Made by a program: the position numbers and the translations under genes | Shown here: positions 46,800 to 56,748 of the stretch, in pieces | Position numbering within the stretch: the stretch's first letter is position 1 | Layout of the letters: each line of letters opens with the position of its first letter | Assembly: GCF_002019645.1 (NCBI RefSeq) | Contig: NZ_KV917374.1 | Span: 4,561,161 to 4,625,160, forward strand | Length of the DNA stretch: 64,000 bases | Reading direction: 5' to 3' | Origin: Litchfieldia alkalitelluris | GTDB lineage: Bacteria; Bacillota; Bacilli; Bacillales; Bacillaceae_L | Notes under the pieces: generated by a model | The model's database searches: none | What the model saw: the letters and a program-made list of their open reading frames with translations, nothing else | What the model was told of the DNA's origin: nothing

Positions 46800-47732
46800 C
46801 TAATTACTACTTTCTCCATATGCTTTTACTAACGCGTTATACTCATTCAAAGTAATTGGCATAACACCACCGTGCTTTGAATTAACAGGTATATCTAAAC
46901 CTTCTTTAATTTTTGTGAATTGTGCTGTTTTTAAGTCCGTTGTATAGTAAGGAATATATTTTTTCTCACTTTGATAATGATCTAGCAATAAGCACCATTT
47001 ATCTTCACCTTTTAGTTTAAAACAGGCAGGGCCTTCAACTCCAATTATATCTTTGAGGTTTGTATCCAGTGGAGTGAATTCTCCAAGTAAAGTGTCTGAA
47101 ACTTCTACGGTAATACTCTTTACGGTCTCGTCTTTTGAAAAACGAAAATATTTGCCGTCTTCTTCAATAATCGTCGTGTCAATCACATGATTTTCCCGAT
47201 CAATATATACTTTAGGTTCAGTAAAATTCACAAAATCCTTCGTTTTAGAAAAATAGATTCTATGTTTTTCAGCACCAAAGTTCTCTCTTGATGCCCAGAA
47301 TACTAAAAAGTCATCAGCTTCTTTATCATAAATGGCCTCTGGGGCCCAAACACAGCCAGCGGATTTCGGTCCAACTTTAATTAATCGTTGTGCTGACCAG
47401 TTAACCAAATCATCAGACTCCCAAACCACAATATGCTGACTTCCCGACTTTTGCACTTCATCCCAATCCTTACGATAATGCATAGATAAATCTGTGCCTA
47501 TTAAATAAAATTTATTTTCCTTTGGAGAACGGATAATAAATGGATCTCTTACCCCTAAATCTCCCAATTTCGATTTCAATATTGGTTTCTTTTCATTGAG
47601 AGTTTCCCATCGTATCCCATCCTGACTAACGGAAAAATAGACTTGCTCTGAGTTATCGCTACCCTCTTTTTCATGTATAAAATGCACAAAAAGATAAGCT
47701 TCATATTCTTTTCTCAATTCCACATTTGACAT
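46800..47732 (-). CDS. glycoside hydrolase family 43-like protein
   Basis: 310 aa with the five-bladed propeller pattern of GH43/arabinofuranosidases: EAYLFVHFIHEKE, GVRDPFIIRS (catalytic-base type Asp), YLIGTDLS, HIVVWESDDLVNW, GCVWAPEAIYD (Glu acid candidate) and a late HGGVMPIT. No signal peptide, so it is probably cytosolic and acts on short oligosaccharides. The ATG 47730-47732 (MSNVELRKEY) follows AAAGGAGA; a longer frame up to 47792 has no site. Substrate unknown. Confidence 0.85.
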   Translation of the reverse strand: MSNVELRKEYEAYLFVHFIHEKEGSDNSEQVYFSVSQDGIRWETLNEKKPILKSKLGDLGVRDPFIIRSPKENKFYLIGTDLSMHYRKDWDEVQKSGSQHIVVWESDDLVNWSAQRLIKVGPKSAGCVWAPEAIYDKEADDFLVFWASRENFGAEKHRIYFSKTKDFVNFTEPKVYIDRENHVIDTTIIEEDGKYFRFSKDETVKSITVEVSDTLLGEFTPLDTNLKDIIGVEGPACFKLKGEDKWCLLLDHYQSEKKYIPYYTTDLKTAQFTKIKEGLDIPVNSKHGGVMPITLNEYNALVKAYGESSN

Positions 47733-47831
47733 TTTGTTATCTCCTTTTGAAATAATTATGTAAATGTTCTCATGAATATTGCTATACATCAATCTAGATA
47801 TCAGACTAAAACAATGAAAAATCAGTAAAAT

Positions 47832-48398
<567 letters not shown>

Positions 48399-48553
48399 AT
48401 TAGTTTCCTCCTATATTCACTTCAACCTAGTTATATCACGATGTAAAATAAAATTTTGCTTTTACACAACCAATATAACTCTATATATAAAAACATTCTC
48501 AACTATCTTAATTACCAACAATCCATGTCCTTATTTCAATAACTTCTACAAAA

Positions 48554-48593
48554 AATACGTTAACCCTTTTTTTGGGATTAACGTATTTTTTCA
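48554..48593 (-). terminator. terminator of the 48.7-kb gene
   Basis: AATACGTTAACCC and GGGATTAACGTATT pair around a T-rich loop, with T runs on the minus strand, downstream of the small membrane gene. Confidence 0.8.
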
Positions 48594-48692
48594 ACATTAT
48601 AATTTTATTATTCATTTAATATAGCTATCAACGTGCTTCCGGGCTTACTCATTGCCTTAAATCTTATTCGCGCTAACAATTTTCACAATAAG

Positions 48693-48973
48693 TCAACTAC
48701 TACTTTTTAGCCAGGCCAATATACGAACGAACTCGAATGATTCAAACCACGTGATTAAAAACAAAACGATGAAAAAGGAGCTCAGGGAAATGAATTTCAA
48801 ACTTCCTTCTTCTTGTTTAGCTATCGCTATAAAACTTAACACCATTCCCACTACTAAAAAAAGGATCCCTAAAAGAGCAATCTGTTCAACATAATTATTA
48901 TTAATCCAATTTAACAGAATACAAGTAGTCCTAATACTATGAAGCCTATGGACCATACACTAAATGGTTTCAT
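48693..48973 (-). pseudogene. small membrane protein gene broken by a frameshift
   Basis: ATG at 48971-48973 follows AGGGGGTG and reads MKPFSVWSIGFIVLGLLVF, then hits a stop. The frame that continues (LLNWINNNYVEQIALLGILF, about 48693-48920) is in another phase. One added base at about 48918-48921 (TT to TTT) joins both into a ~93-aa protein with three membrane helices. No known family. Either decay or a sequencing indel. Confidence 0.7.
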
Positions 48974-49209
48974 ACTACACCCCCTAAACAAGAAAATTTT
49001 ACCATTTTTAAGGGGGTTAATAAAGGGGCTTGCTTCATTGTTAGTAGGTTTTGGATTAAAATAGACGTTACAATTATATCCGTCTTAAGCTACTTTCACT
49101 ATTTTAACACTTTCTTTCTTAGCTTCTGGATTCGTTTCAAAACATCTAAGAAATAAACACCAACAGAAAGTTCTCAAACAAGTGAAAAGAACCATTCGCA
49201 TCCTACATA

Positions 49210-49892
49210 ACCCGTTCGGTTGAGAGGGAGAAAACGTTAATCAGCAGGTTAATTAGCAATACAAATACCCGCTTTCACCCTATTTTCTTTAAATAAGAGT
49301 CATGTCCTTACCTAGTGATAAATAAATAGGAGGAGATTTTTCCGTTAATTGCAGATTAGAGCTGGTTTTGAGCAGAATAGGGGGAGTTTTTTCCCTTATA
49401 TAAAGCAAAAATACCTATTTTCAAGTATTACTAGTCAATAGGGGAAATTTTTCCCTCTATTTACGTTATTTTACATGCCATTTATGAATTAAGGGAAATT
49501 TTTCCCTCTATTTCTATTTACTGTGCAGTATATGTCTACTTCATCCCCGACTTGCTTATCCCACCCACATAACTGATGTTAGTTGAATATGCTTATCTAT
49601 AGGAATAGCATATGTTCATAATATTCTCGTAAATAATTAAAGCGAATCACATTATAATTTTTTTCATAATCATTTTCAACACCCCAACTAGCGGCTCATT
49701 TAGCAGACGTACAAAAATTAATGTACCCTGCTATTTTCTGTGTTAATTAGTGTGCTAATCCTATGCTAATGCCCCTAAAACCACATATAAAACGTGGATA
49801 TAACAACGAAAAAAAGAGATGCGAGTTAGCGTGCTAATTGCATCTCTAAAAGGCGTGTTATTTCGTATTTTCTCTCTCTCAAGCGAACGGGT
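49210..49892 (+). mobile_element. ~680-bp non-coding element with terminal inverted repeats, copy A2
   Basis: The left end ACCCGTTCGGTTGAGAGGGA and the right end, reverse-complemented, ACCCGTTCGCTTGAGAGAGA are terminal inverted repeats differing at two positions in 20. The 683 bp are an inverted copy of 13338-14008 throughout. Internal modules include GGGGAAATTTTTCCCTC and TTAAGGGAAATTTTTCCCTC. There is no coding frame; the flanks share no obvious duplication. It lies between a degraded gene and a methyltransferase. Confidence 0.8.
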
Positions 49893-49911
49893 CACATCCC
49901 ACATGATTGGT

Positions 49912-50541
49912 TCATTTTAAATATGAACCATGATATGTAAGAAATCCCTTTATACCAGTGCATATAAACATTGAAGCATCTTGCTTCATGAAAATACTAT
50001 TACCATGATAGAATGTCTTAGTTTCAATGGATTTGAAACCAACTTCGGATAATCTTTTTTCCATATCTTCATGTGAAAAACCGTTATGAACTTTCGGATG
50101 ATATATTTTATCGTTTTTGTCAAAATCAATAATAATTAGCTTGCCACCATTATTTAAGATATCAAACAGTCCTTGTAAAATGTGATTAGTATCCGGGATA
50201 TGAAGAAGGACTAGTGATACTAAAACGATGTCTGCCTTAAGCGCTGGAGTTTCTTGAGTGAAATCTGAATAAAGCACTTTTGAGTTGGTAATTCCTTTTT
50301 GAAAAATTTTAGCTTCAGCCACCTCCAACATTTGCTTTGATGAATCGACTAACAAAATAGAATTTACTAAATTTGATAATTCTAAACTAACTAGACCAGT
50401 TCCACTCCCATAGTCTAGTAAAGATTTTGTTTTAGAATTTTGTAATACTGACTTTACTTCCTTCACTATAACTTTTGATAATTCAACTCTTTCTTCTGTA
50501 TCATATCTTTTTGCCATCTCGTTAAATACGTTATTCTCCAT
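49912..50541 (-). CDS. class I SAM-dependent methyltransferase
   Basis: 209 aa. Motif I LLDYGSGTGLVSLEL (near 41-55), an acidic loop (LLVDSSKQMLEVAE), a motif II-like ADIVLVSLVLLHIP and a C-terminal strand set typical of UbiE/Methyltransf_25 proteins. ATG follows AGGAGCTG. The substrate is unknown. It lies beside the two-component and vanZ remnants, but the genes need not be related. Confidence 0.85.
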   Translation of the reverse strand: MENNVFNEMAKRYDTEERVELSKVIVKEVKSVLQNSKTKSLLDYGSGTGLVSLELSNLVNSILLVDSSKQMLEVAEAKIFQKGITNSKVLYSDFTQETPALKADIVLVSLVLLHIPDTNHILQGLFDILNNGGKLIIIDFDKNDKIYHPKVHNGFSHEDMEKRLSEVGFKSIETKTFYHGNSIFMKQDASMFICTGIKGFLTYHGSYLK

Positions 50542-50640
50542 TTTTCAGCTCCTAATTCTTTACATGACACAACTTTAATAGTCCCTTTAATTGAGATACT
50601 TTTAATCTGTATTTGATACCATTACGCCATTGCAGTCCCT

Positions 50641-51009
50641 TCACAAATCTACTACTTTTTTAAAAAGCTTTATTGTAAAAGCAGTTCTCCATGGTGTACT
50701 CATTACATCAATTGTTCCACCGTGGAGTTCGATAATGCTTTTGGTGATTGCTAGTCCTAATCCTGAACCTCCTGTAAAATGTGAACGTGACTTTTCCACC
50801 CGATAAAATCGGTCGAAAATATGTGGAATGTCTGAGGGTGGTATGGCTTGACGACCGTAATTGACGATTTCAATGTCGATCGTTGTTTCTGTTTCTTCTA
50901 GCTTTACATCATCTGAGGCTTTTGTAATTAAATATCCCTCATTTTTCAAATACACCTCGATTAACTCACCAATATGTCGGTCATCATCTACAATTAAGAT
51001 TTTAGTCAC
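50641..51009 (-). pseudogene. in-frame fusion remnant of a response regulator and its histidine kinase
   Basis: The first ~35 residues ([26 protein letters not shown] in part) are the start of an OmpR/VanR receiver domain, including the DDD acidic pocket. They are followed directly, from about residue 36, by the C-terminal ATPase half of a VanS-like kinase: [40 protein letters not shown]. The rest of the receiver, its phospho-acceptor Asp, the DNA-binding domain, the sensor and the phospho-His box are missing, so a deletion of over 1 kb with in-frame joining is the likely history. It can hardly be functional as a two-component system. It lies beside a broken vanZ. Confidence 0.85.
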
Positions 51010-51032
51010 TTTTATTAAACTCCTTATTTTAA

Positions 51033-51594
51033 CTAGAGTTGAAACTTCTGAAAATTATTCCTAAATAGATGAATCTTAAACAACTTACTAACAATTAGAT
51101 AACCAATAACAGCACCAGCTGTAATCGCTAATAAGTCATTAACATCAGTGCTTCTCCCACTGCCTAACGTCACTCGAATAATTAACTGCACTAATTCAAA
51201 TGAAAGACTCAAGAAAAATCCTAGTTTAGCAATCCTTTTAACAGATATTGTATTTTTGACTAGAAACGGAATGTATATCCCAAAGGGAATAAGCATGATT
51301 ATATTTAATAAAAACGTCTGAACATCAATGGTTAAAATCGGAATAAAGTTTATCGTTTATACCAAGGCGTTTGATTAGCATATTGACCAATATTCACATC
51401 AATCGGGAAAAATACCAGGTGAATGACACTAAGTAAGTATATCCCAAACGAGATAAGAACAACATATTGAGCTAAATTTATCCTTCTCTCTTGACGCTTT
51501 GTCCAACTGATCAACCAAATCAACCCTAATAGAGCAACCGGAACTAATACAACCATGATTCAATCGTAAACATAATAGAAATTGACTCTTTCAT
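51033..51594 (-). pseudogene. VanZ-family gene, frameshifted at two places
   Basis: ATG 51592-51594 behind GGAGGG reads MKESISIMFTIES, then leaves the frame that carries on as MVVLVPVALLGLIWLISW (51350-51556). That frame breaks at NQTPWYKR and resumes as INFIPILTIDVQTFLL / MLIPFGIYIPFLV (51033-51296). Together they form a full four- to five-helix VanZ-like protein (family linked to teicoplanin resistance). Two -1 shifts (near 51557 and 51355) are needed. It sits next to the receiver-kinase fusion and so belongs to a decayed Van-like cluster. Confidence 0.75.
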
Positions 51595-51713
51595 AAGATC
51601 CCTCCTGGAACCTTTGTTAATATATAATACAAACTCCAGTATGGGCGGAATTCTAAAGTTTTTATAAAGAAGTAATAAAGGATGTCTAAATTATTTGAAG
51701 GTTATTCTAGAAT

Positions 51714-51750
51714 CAAGAAAACCGACAATAATTTTGTCGGTTTTTAGATA
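51714..51750. terminator. hairpin GAAAACCGACAA/TTGTCGGTTTTT
   Basis: ACCGACAA and TTGTCGGT pair around TAATT, with T run on the plus strand and A run on the other. It lies in the 51595-51891 gap, which otherwise shows nothing. Confidence 0.75.
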
Positions 51751-51891
51751 CTGCTATGTAAAATTTATAGATTGTCTGTTTCCATAATTTTAATGGCTAA
51801 TTCCATCGGTTATATGGTCAAATAACTTCCTACCTAATGAAGAAGAAGGGTCGAGTCTCTTAAAAAAGGATCATTATAGACAATTACTATT

Positions 51892-52248
51892 CTAACAATG
51901 ACAAACCATTAATAAATTACCATCAGGATCTTTAAAGTTAAACCAATGTCCGTTCTCTATCTCCGTTACAAATTCCACGTTACGTTCTTTCAGTGATTGA
52001 TATGCGTTATGTATGTCGTCCGTATTGAAATGAAAAGCAGGATTTTTATATAAAGCTTCCTCAGAATAGATATTACTGTCAAGAACAAGGTTCAATCCAT
52101 TATTATCAAGCGGAATACAACACAGGTGACCTGCGATTATCTCATACTTAGGTTCTAAATTAAGTATATGACAGTACCATTCTCGTGCATTAATTATGTT
52201 ACTTACAGGAATAAAAATCGCCCCAACTTTACTTATTATAATGCCCAC
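51892..52248 (-). CDS. VOC family protein, 118 aa
   Basis: Single glyoxalase-like module with SKVGAIFIPVSNIINAREWY, HLCCIPLDNNGLNLVLDSN and the C-terminal FKDPDGNLLMVCHC. The usual first metal His is replaced (GAIFIP), so metal binding is doubtful; such proteins often bind antibiotics or small effectors. GTG start 52246-52248 behind AGGAGAG. Confidence 0.82.
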   Translation of the reverse strand: MGIIISKVGAIFIPVSNIINAREWYCHILNLEPKYEIIAGHLCCIPLDNNGLNLVLDSNIYSEEALYKNPAFHFNTDDIHNAYQSLKERNVEFVTEIENGHWFNFKDPDGNLLMVCHC

Positions 52249-52498
52249 ATCATCACTCTCCTAATTGAAAAGAAGCAGTAACACCAACTCACCATACCTT
52301 TAACACTGCTTATAAAATCATTATTTCAACACGAACTGTCACTATTCCTGCTTGGATAGAATGGTTATTATATTCGTTATTAAGTTAGAGAAATTACACA
52401 TAGTATCATTAAAACTGAAAATAATACCATCAAGGTCACATATAGTGAAGCCACCTGTAAGCACCAAGAAATCTCTAACTACAAAAGGAGATGAAATA

Positions 52499-52723
52499 AT
52501 GAAAAATATTTCTCACATTATCCATATAGGTGAATTAATAGCCGTGTCAAAAGTATTCCAACTAAACCCTTATCGAATGATAACATTAATTGAAAATGGT
52601 TTAATGGAAGTATTTGAAAGTAAGGAAGCTTTTTCACAAAAGTACGGCAAAAATGAAATGTATGATAAATTAGAAGACTGGTGCGAGTTAAATAACGGCA
52701 AGGTGATTACTAAGAAAAAATAG
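52499..52723 (+). CDS. small hypothetical protein, 74 aa
   Basis: ATG 52499 follows AAAAGGAGATG; an open frame extends upstream to 52352, but its composition is not protein-like. The protein has two short helices and a beta-strand (ISHIIHIGELIAVSKVFQLN, KYGKNEMYDKLEDWCELNNG) and a basic end (KVITKKK). No family recognised. Confidence 0.65.
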   Translation: MKNISHIIHIGELIAVSKVFQLNPYRMITLIENGLMEVFESKEAFSQKYGKNEMYDKLEDWCELNNGKVITKKK

Positions 52724-52836
52724 ACAACTGAATATAATAAGCTTGGATTTTCCGTAAATGACCGTGGATATCTAATAACTGATCACATTGTACATTTCCA
52801 ATTTTCCCATCCTAAGTACGAATAAAACTATTCCCT

Positions 52837-53868
52837 TTAGTGAAGGTCTATTTCTTGAATTTGATCTCCATCAACATTCATTTTATAAAGCTGATAATTG
52901 GGATCACCCTTAGCAAAATTTCTATCCAGCATAAAGTAAATAGTACTTCCATCCTTACTAATAACAGGATCACTCACATATTCGCCAAAATGAGTTAGCT
53001 GTTTCTCTTCTTTTGTATCTAGATTATATTTATATAATTCGTATTTAAAGATGCCTCCGTCATTAGGATTACTAATGGATTGAAAGATAAGTTCGTTTTC
53101 ATCAGGAGTAATTGTAAAACTAAAAATAGAGACTTCACGGTTAGGATCTGAAATAACAGATGTCTCTTCCGAATCCTCCAAAGGAACTTCAAAAATCCTT
53201 TGTTTTACGTCGAAACTATCTTCTGCGGTCTCTACATCTGAATCATCATCTCTACCTAAGTAAACACGATCACCACTCTCGGCAACGTTTAACGAATAAA
53301 TTGAATACTGCTGAAGATTGGTCTTTCGTTCACTTATTTTTTGAGTAAGGTTAAATTCGTAAACATCAAAATCATGTGGTCTTTTCCCTGTAATTGGTGA
53401 ATAGTTTTCAAATGTACCAGCTCGAAGGTAAAAAAGGGACGTTTGGTCGTGCTTAAATTCAATCTCTGTTATCGTTGAAGAATCAGTGAATACTTCCGTT
53501 ATTACCTCTTTTTCTAAATCATAAAAATGGACCTTACTTAACAATTCTGTTTCCTTATTTTTATTTGTAGTAATATAAGCTAAGATCGTTCCATCACTTG
53601 AAAAGGTTGGGTCTAGAATGATCGTTTCTTCATCATATTCTGCCAATATTGTATCTTTTGACTTCCCTTGATTACTTAATAATAATTGTGGTTTCCCACT
53701 TGTATACATTACATAAGCAATATCATTTAAAGAAGATACATCATATTGATTGGAAAGCCCCTTCTGTTTTTCACTTTCCGTTTTGTTAAAAACTATCCCT
53801 AATACCACAAGAATTACTGTTAAACTAGATAAAGATACTAATAGAAACGTGAGTTTTTTTTTATCCAT
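52837..53868 (-). CDS. membrane-anchored beta-propeller (TolB/WD40-like) protein
   Basis: An N-terminal membrane anchor (LTFLLVSLSSLTVILVVLG), then about 300 extracytoplasmic residues in repeated strand units typical of TolB-like propellers (DPTFSSDGTILAYITTNK, TITPDENELIFQSISNPN, SDPVISKDGSTIYFMLDRNF). No lipobox. Function unknown; such proteins bind peptides or sense the envelope. ATG 53866-53868 follows AAAGGATT. It is followed upstream by the PadR/HAAS operon on the same strand; 44 bp separate it from the HAAS stop, so co-transcription is likely. Confidence 0.8.
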   Translation of the reverse strand: MDKKKLTFLLVSLSSLTVILVVLGIVFNKTESEKQKGLSNQYDVSSLNDIAYVMYTSGKPQLLLSNQGKSKDTILAEYDEETIILDPTFSSDGTILAYITTNKNKETELLSKVHFYDLEKEVITEVFTDSSTITEIEFKHDQTSLFYLRAGTFENYSPITGKRPHDFDVYEFNLTQKISERKTNLQQYSIYSLNVAESGDRVYLGRDDDSDVETAEDSFDVKQRIFEVPLEDSEETSVISDPNREVSIFSFTITPDENELIFQSISNPNDGGIFKYELYKYNLDTKEEKQLTHFGEYVSDPVISKDGSTIYFMLDRNFAKGDPNYQLYKMNVDGDQIQEIDLH

Positions 53869-53912
53869 TATACAATCCTTTCTCAATTGCTATTATCTAA
53901 AGGCTACTGTTA

Positions 53913-54773
53913 TTAGTAGCGGACTGGTCCATACATCAATACAAAAATGATAATACAAGCTACAATAGGTATCATCCCCAGTACAAATGCAGCTTTTTTA
54001 TTTCTCTTCGCCAATTTTACTTGCGCCATATACAGAGCCGTCCAAACGGCAATTGGACAAGCAAACACAACCATCATGAAATGAAATTCACCAATCATAA
54101 TTAGTCCGCCAATGATTAGAAATAGTGAAATCCCGATAACGATAATTCCACTCGCAATATTTAATCCATGTAGTAACTTCATATACTTTTCATTAGAACC
54201 GTAATCATAGGTTGTTATCCAATAAACAAGAACAATGCTTAGAGCGATGTTTAACCATACCCAAATCGTCAAGCCGACATTTCCCGAATGATCTAACTGG
54301 CCAACAATTAACCAGCCGTATAAATGCCCCAGAGTATGAAAGATCAACAAACCATTGATCCAAAACTTCTTATTTATGTGAAAATGCTGATTTAATGGAA
54401 GAAACAATAGCATGGAACTCAGAACCATCGAATAACAAAGCCATCCAATATAGGCATCCCCTTCAACAAAAAGACTTAATAAATAAATGCTGATTGTAGC
54501 AATAATCGAGGATATTGATAAAGTGAGCATTAACTCCTTTCGATATGGAAAAAGTGCTTGTTGAATTTGACTGCCAATTTCCCCTTCTTGGCCAAATAGC
54601 TGCATGGCCCTTTCCTCTGCCTCGTCTGATGTTAAACCCTCTGCCTCAATTAAGTAATCGCGAGAAATCTGTAGATGTATAAGTAGTTCCTCATATAAGT
54701 CCTCTTTTTCTTTCTTAGAACTTTCTGTATGATGGACAATATTTTCCACATACCGTTCTAATTTCGATTTCAT
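53913..54773 (-). CDS. HAAS/permease-prefix domain membrane protein
   Basis: The first ~75 residues are a charged helical HAAS-like domain (LERYVENIVHHTESSKKEKE, EGLTSDEAEERAMQLFGQEG), followed by seven or eight membrane helices. These proteins are encoded next to PadR-family repressors and are thought to be their cognate membrane effectors. The start overlaps the padR stop by four bases (ATGA), indicating translational coupling. Confidence 0.85.
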   Translation of the reverse strand: MKSKLERYVENIVHHTESSKKEKEDLYEELLIHLQISRDYLIEAEGLTSDEAEERAMQLFGQEGEIGSQIQQALFPYRKELMLTLSISSIIATISIYLLSLFVEGDAYIGWLCYSMVLSSMLLFLPLNQHFHINKKFWINGLLIFHTLGHLYGWLIVGQLDHSGNVGLTIWVWLNIALSIVLVYWITTYDYGSNEKYMKLLHGLNIASGIIVIGISLFLIIGGLIMIGEFHFMMVVFACPIAVWTALYMAQVKLAKRNKKAAFVLGMIPIVACIIIFVLMYGPVRY

Positions 54774-55093
54774 ATAAGACCCTCCGAGCTTTTTTGTACT
54801 AAATTCTCAATGAGTTTCCAATCCTTTTGTTTTTTCCCTAATTCCTCTGAACCGGAATCTGTAATTTTGTAATACTTTCTTCTCCCTGAAGGAGTCTCTA
54901 ACCAATACGACTCAATCCACCCTTTTCTCTCTAAACGTTTTAATGCAGGATAGAGAGTCCCTTCACTCATTTCATAGTGATCGCCACTAAGCTGTTTTAG
55001 TAACCTAGTAATTTCATACCCATAAAGATCTTTCTGGTTAATAAGCGATAACAAAAGAAGATCAATACTTCCTTTTAACATTTCCTTGTCCAT
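54770..55093 (-). CDS. PadR family transcriptional regulator
   Basis: 107 aa with a winged helix (GSIDLLLLSLINQKDLYGYE, then HYEMSEGTLYPALKRLERKG and SGRRKYYKITDSG) and a short C-terminal dimerisation helix, the PadR-s2 type. ATG 55091-55093 (MDKEMLKG) follows GGTGAGGG; a longer frame to 55105 is less likely. A perfect palindromic operator lies 35 bp upstream, so autoregulation of padR and the HAAS (and perhaps propeller) genes is expected. Confidence 0.9.
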   Translation of the reverse strand: MDKEMLKGSIDLLLLSLINQKDLYGYEITRLLKQLSGDHYEMSEGTLYPALKRLERKGWIESYWLETPSGRRKYYKITDSGSEELGKKQKDWKLIENLVQKSSEGLI

Positions 55094-55127
55094 TCCCTCA
55101 CCCAATTTCCTATTTTTGTAATTAGTA

Positions 55128-55155
55128 TTGTATCACGATGTACATCGTGATACAA
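55128..55155. promoter_or_regulatory. perfect 28-bp palindrome, PadR operator candidate
   Basis: TTGTATCACGATGT is followed directly by its exact reverse complement. An additional CGTGAT lies close by (55164-55169). The centre ATGTACAT matches the ATGT...ACAT core of known PadR sites. Position between -10 region and padR start fits repression. Confidence 0.75.
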
Positions 55156-55314
55156 GGTATACTCGTGATTTATTCCCTTGTTTTTCCATAAACCTTTAGC
55201 TCATTATTGAAGTGTTTTCTAAATCAATAGAAATTGAATGTAAAAAAAAGCTACTACTAAAGACTTGGTTATGGGCACATGAAAGTCTGCTACCTCTTGA
55301 AACCGTATCTAAAA

Positions 55315-55362
55315 TAAAAAAATTCAGCCTTCGTTAAGACTGAACTATTTCTCTCTTTTTTA
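55315..55362. terminator. hairpin after the 55.4-kb small gene
   Basis: TTCAG and CTGAA arms extended by CTTCG-type loop pairing (CCTT/AAG), preceded by A run and followed by T-rich sequence; likely terminator for the minus-strand small gene. Confidence 0.55.
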
Positions 55363-55403
55363 ATTAAACCTAAACCCTTTTTGGATCGATGTCTCCTGTC
55401 AGC

Positions 55404-55574
55404 TTAAATACTTTTGTTTTTTCTTTTTCCATTTCCAATAAAAACGGACATTAACATAAAGCCAACCCCTATTATATTTAAGATCACATTACCTAAATTG
55501 CCAATGTTATCAACTCTAAGTCCAAACAAAATCGCACCAAAAAGAATAAAAGAAATAACCCAAAACAGTCTCAA
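55404..55574 (-). CDS. small membrane protein, 56 aa
   Basis: A TTG start (55572-55574) behind GGAGG, reading MRLFWVISFILFGAILFGLR, then NIGNLGNVILNIIGVGFMLM and a basic tail (GNGKRKNKSI): two transmembrane helices. The opposite-strand frame here is not a gene. Function unknown. Confidence 0.65.
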   Translation of the reverse strand: MRLFWVISFILFGAILFGLRVDNIGNLGNVILNIIGVGFMLMSVFIGNGKRKNKSI

Positions 55575-55705
55575 TATTTTGCCTCCGTTTGTAACATAGC
55601 GACTGCTTCTTGTTCAGTAAACGCTCTCGTTACTTTAAGTAAAATACTTCATAGCCAAAAGGATCGATGTCATTATAAAGAAACTCGAAGTGAATCATCT
55701 TGTAT

Positions 55706-56200
55706 TTAATTGCTATTTTTAAGTCTAATTGGGAAAAGCAGCAAAAACTCTGCCTTTCTTCGATCCAAGGAAGAATGTACTGTCGAGTACATCTCGAATC
55801 CATATAAACCTTCTTGTTCATAGTCTGAATCTTTTATCCATTCATACAACTCATTATAAGCAACACTGGCATTATCAATGTCTCCTTGATATTCTAGAAC
55901 AGCATATGTTGCTTTAGGAAGTGTATAAGAAATCATACCGACTGGTGGTTCTGAATCAACACTACATTCAACACCAGCTATCCATATAAATGGATCTTGG
56001 GCAGGATTGTAATTTGGAGGATCAATGAAAATTCCATAGGTAATCGGAAGATCAATTGCACCATTAACCTCTTTCAGTCTTTTATTAAAAGATTGTTGGA
56101 GTTTTGGAATAATCATTTGTTCTCGTGTATCTTTCAACAATGTTTCTATCTTCATTCCTATAATATGAGCTGAATCTCTTTTAACTATTTTGATAGTCAT
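55706..56200 (-). CDS. GyrI-like small-molecule-binding (AraC effector-binding) protein
   Basis: 164 aa forming one GyrI-like domain with two SHS2-type repeats (RDSAHIIGMKIETLL, ITYGIFIDPPNYNP, YTLPKATYAVLEYQGD, YGFEMYSTVHS). Such stand-alone domains bind hydrophobic ligands or cyclic-nucleotide-like compounds. ATG follows AGGAGATAC. Near its downstream end a different frame (55630-55700) encodes FLYNDIDPFGYEVFYLK, a possible remnant of another gene. Confidence 0.8.
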   Translation of the reverse strand: MTIKIVKRDSAHIIGMKIETLLKDTREQMIIPKLQQSFNKRLKEVNGAIDLPITYGIFIDPPNYNPAQDPFIWIAGVECSVDSEPPVGMISYTLPKATYAVLEYQGDIDNASVAYNELYEWIKDSDYEQEGLYGFEMYSTVHSSLDRRKAEFLLLFPIRLKNSN

Positions 56201-56301
56201 TCATGTATCTCCTCTTTGTTAAAATTCAATATAAAATGCTTATCAATCTTTTTTGTAAGTAAAGGCGAAATTATATCAATAATCGAAAAAGTTTACAGAG
56301 C

Positions 56302-56490
56302 CTAATTTATGAAAAGAGCTAAAATCGGAAGCACTAATAAAACAATAATTACACTTTGGATAAAAGTGAGTAAAATGTCTTTTTTCCATGGATTACTCTT
56401 TGGATAACGAGTGTTGATTCTTTGAAACACAAGAAACACTACCCAAAAAACTAAAATACTATAAATTGTAGACATAACACTATCGTACAA
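56302..56490 (-). CDS. small membrane protein, 62 aa
   Basis: Two hydrophobic helices (SILVFWVVFLVFQRI; FIQSVIIVLLVLPILALFI) with the loop NTRYPKSNPWKKD. TTG start behind AAGGGGG. No family recognised. Confidence 0.6.
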   Translation of the reverse strand: MYDSVMSTIYSILVFWVVFLVFQRINTRYPKSNPWKKDILLTFIQSVIIVLLVLPILALFIN

Positions 56491-56748
56491 ATCGGTTCCC
56501 CCTTAATTTGTAAAGAAGCAGATTTCGATAGTTCTCTTTTTCTACAAAAATCTATTTCTTTTGGTTATAACTACATTTACGGATTAAATAGCCAATGATT
56601 TCAGAATATTGAGTTATCTCATTATATCTGGTTATTCAGACTGTTACATGTTATCAAAATGAGAACATTCACCCCTTTAACTTAAATCCCTAATAACCAT
56701 CAATATTTATAACGAAGTTTTAGTAAAGTAAAAACAAAAGAAAAGAGT
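56491..56748. other. gap without genes
   Basis: About 260 bp, A+T-rich; nothing recognisable apart from the ribosome-binding-site-like GGGGG of the next gene. Confidence 0.4.

Noticed and set aside
55630-55821. Separate gene overlapping the GyrI-like gene
   Set aside because: The first part is only the GyrI gene in another frame; the tail (DPFGYEVFY) may be a remnant but is too short to call.
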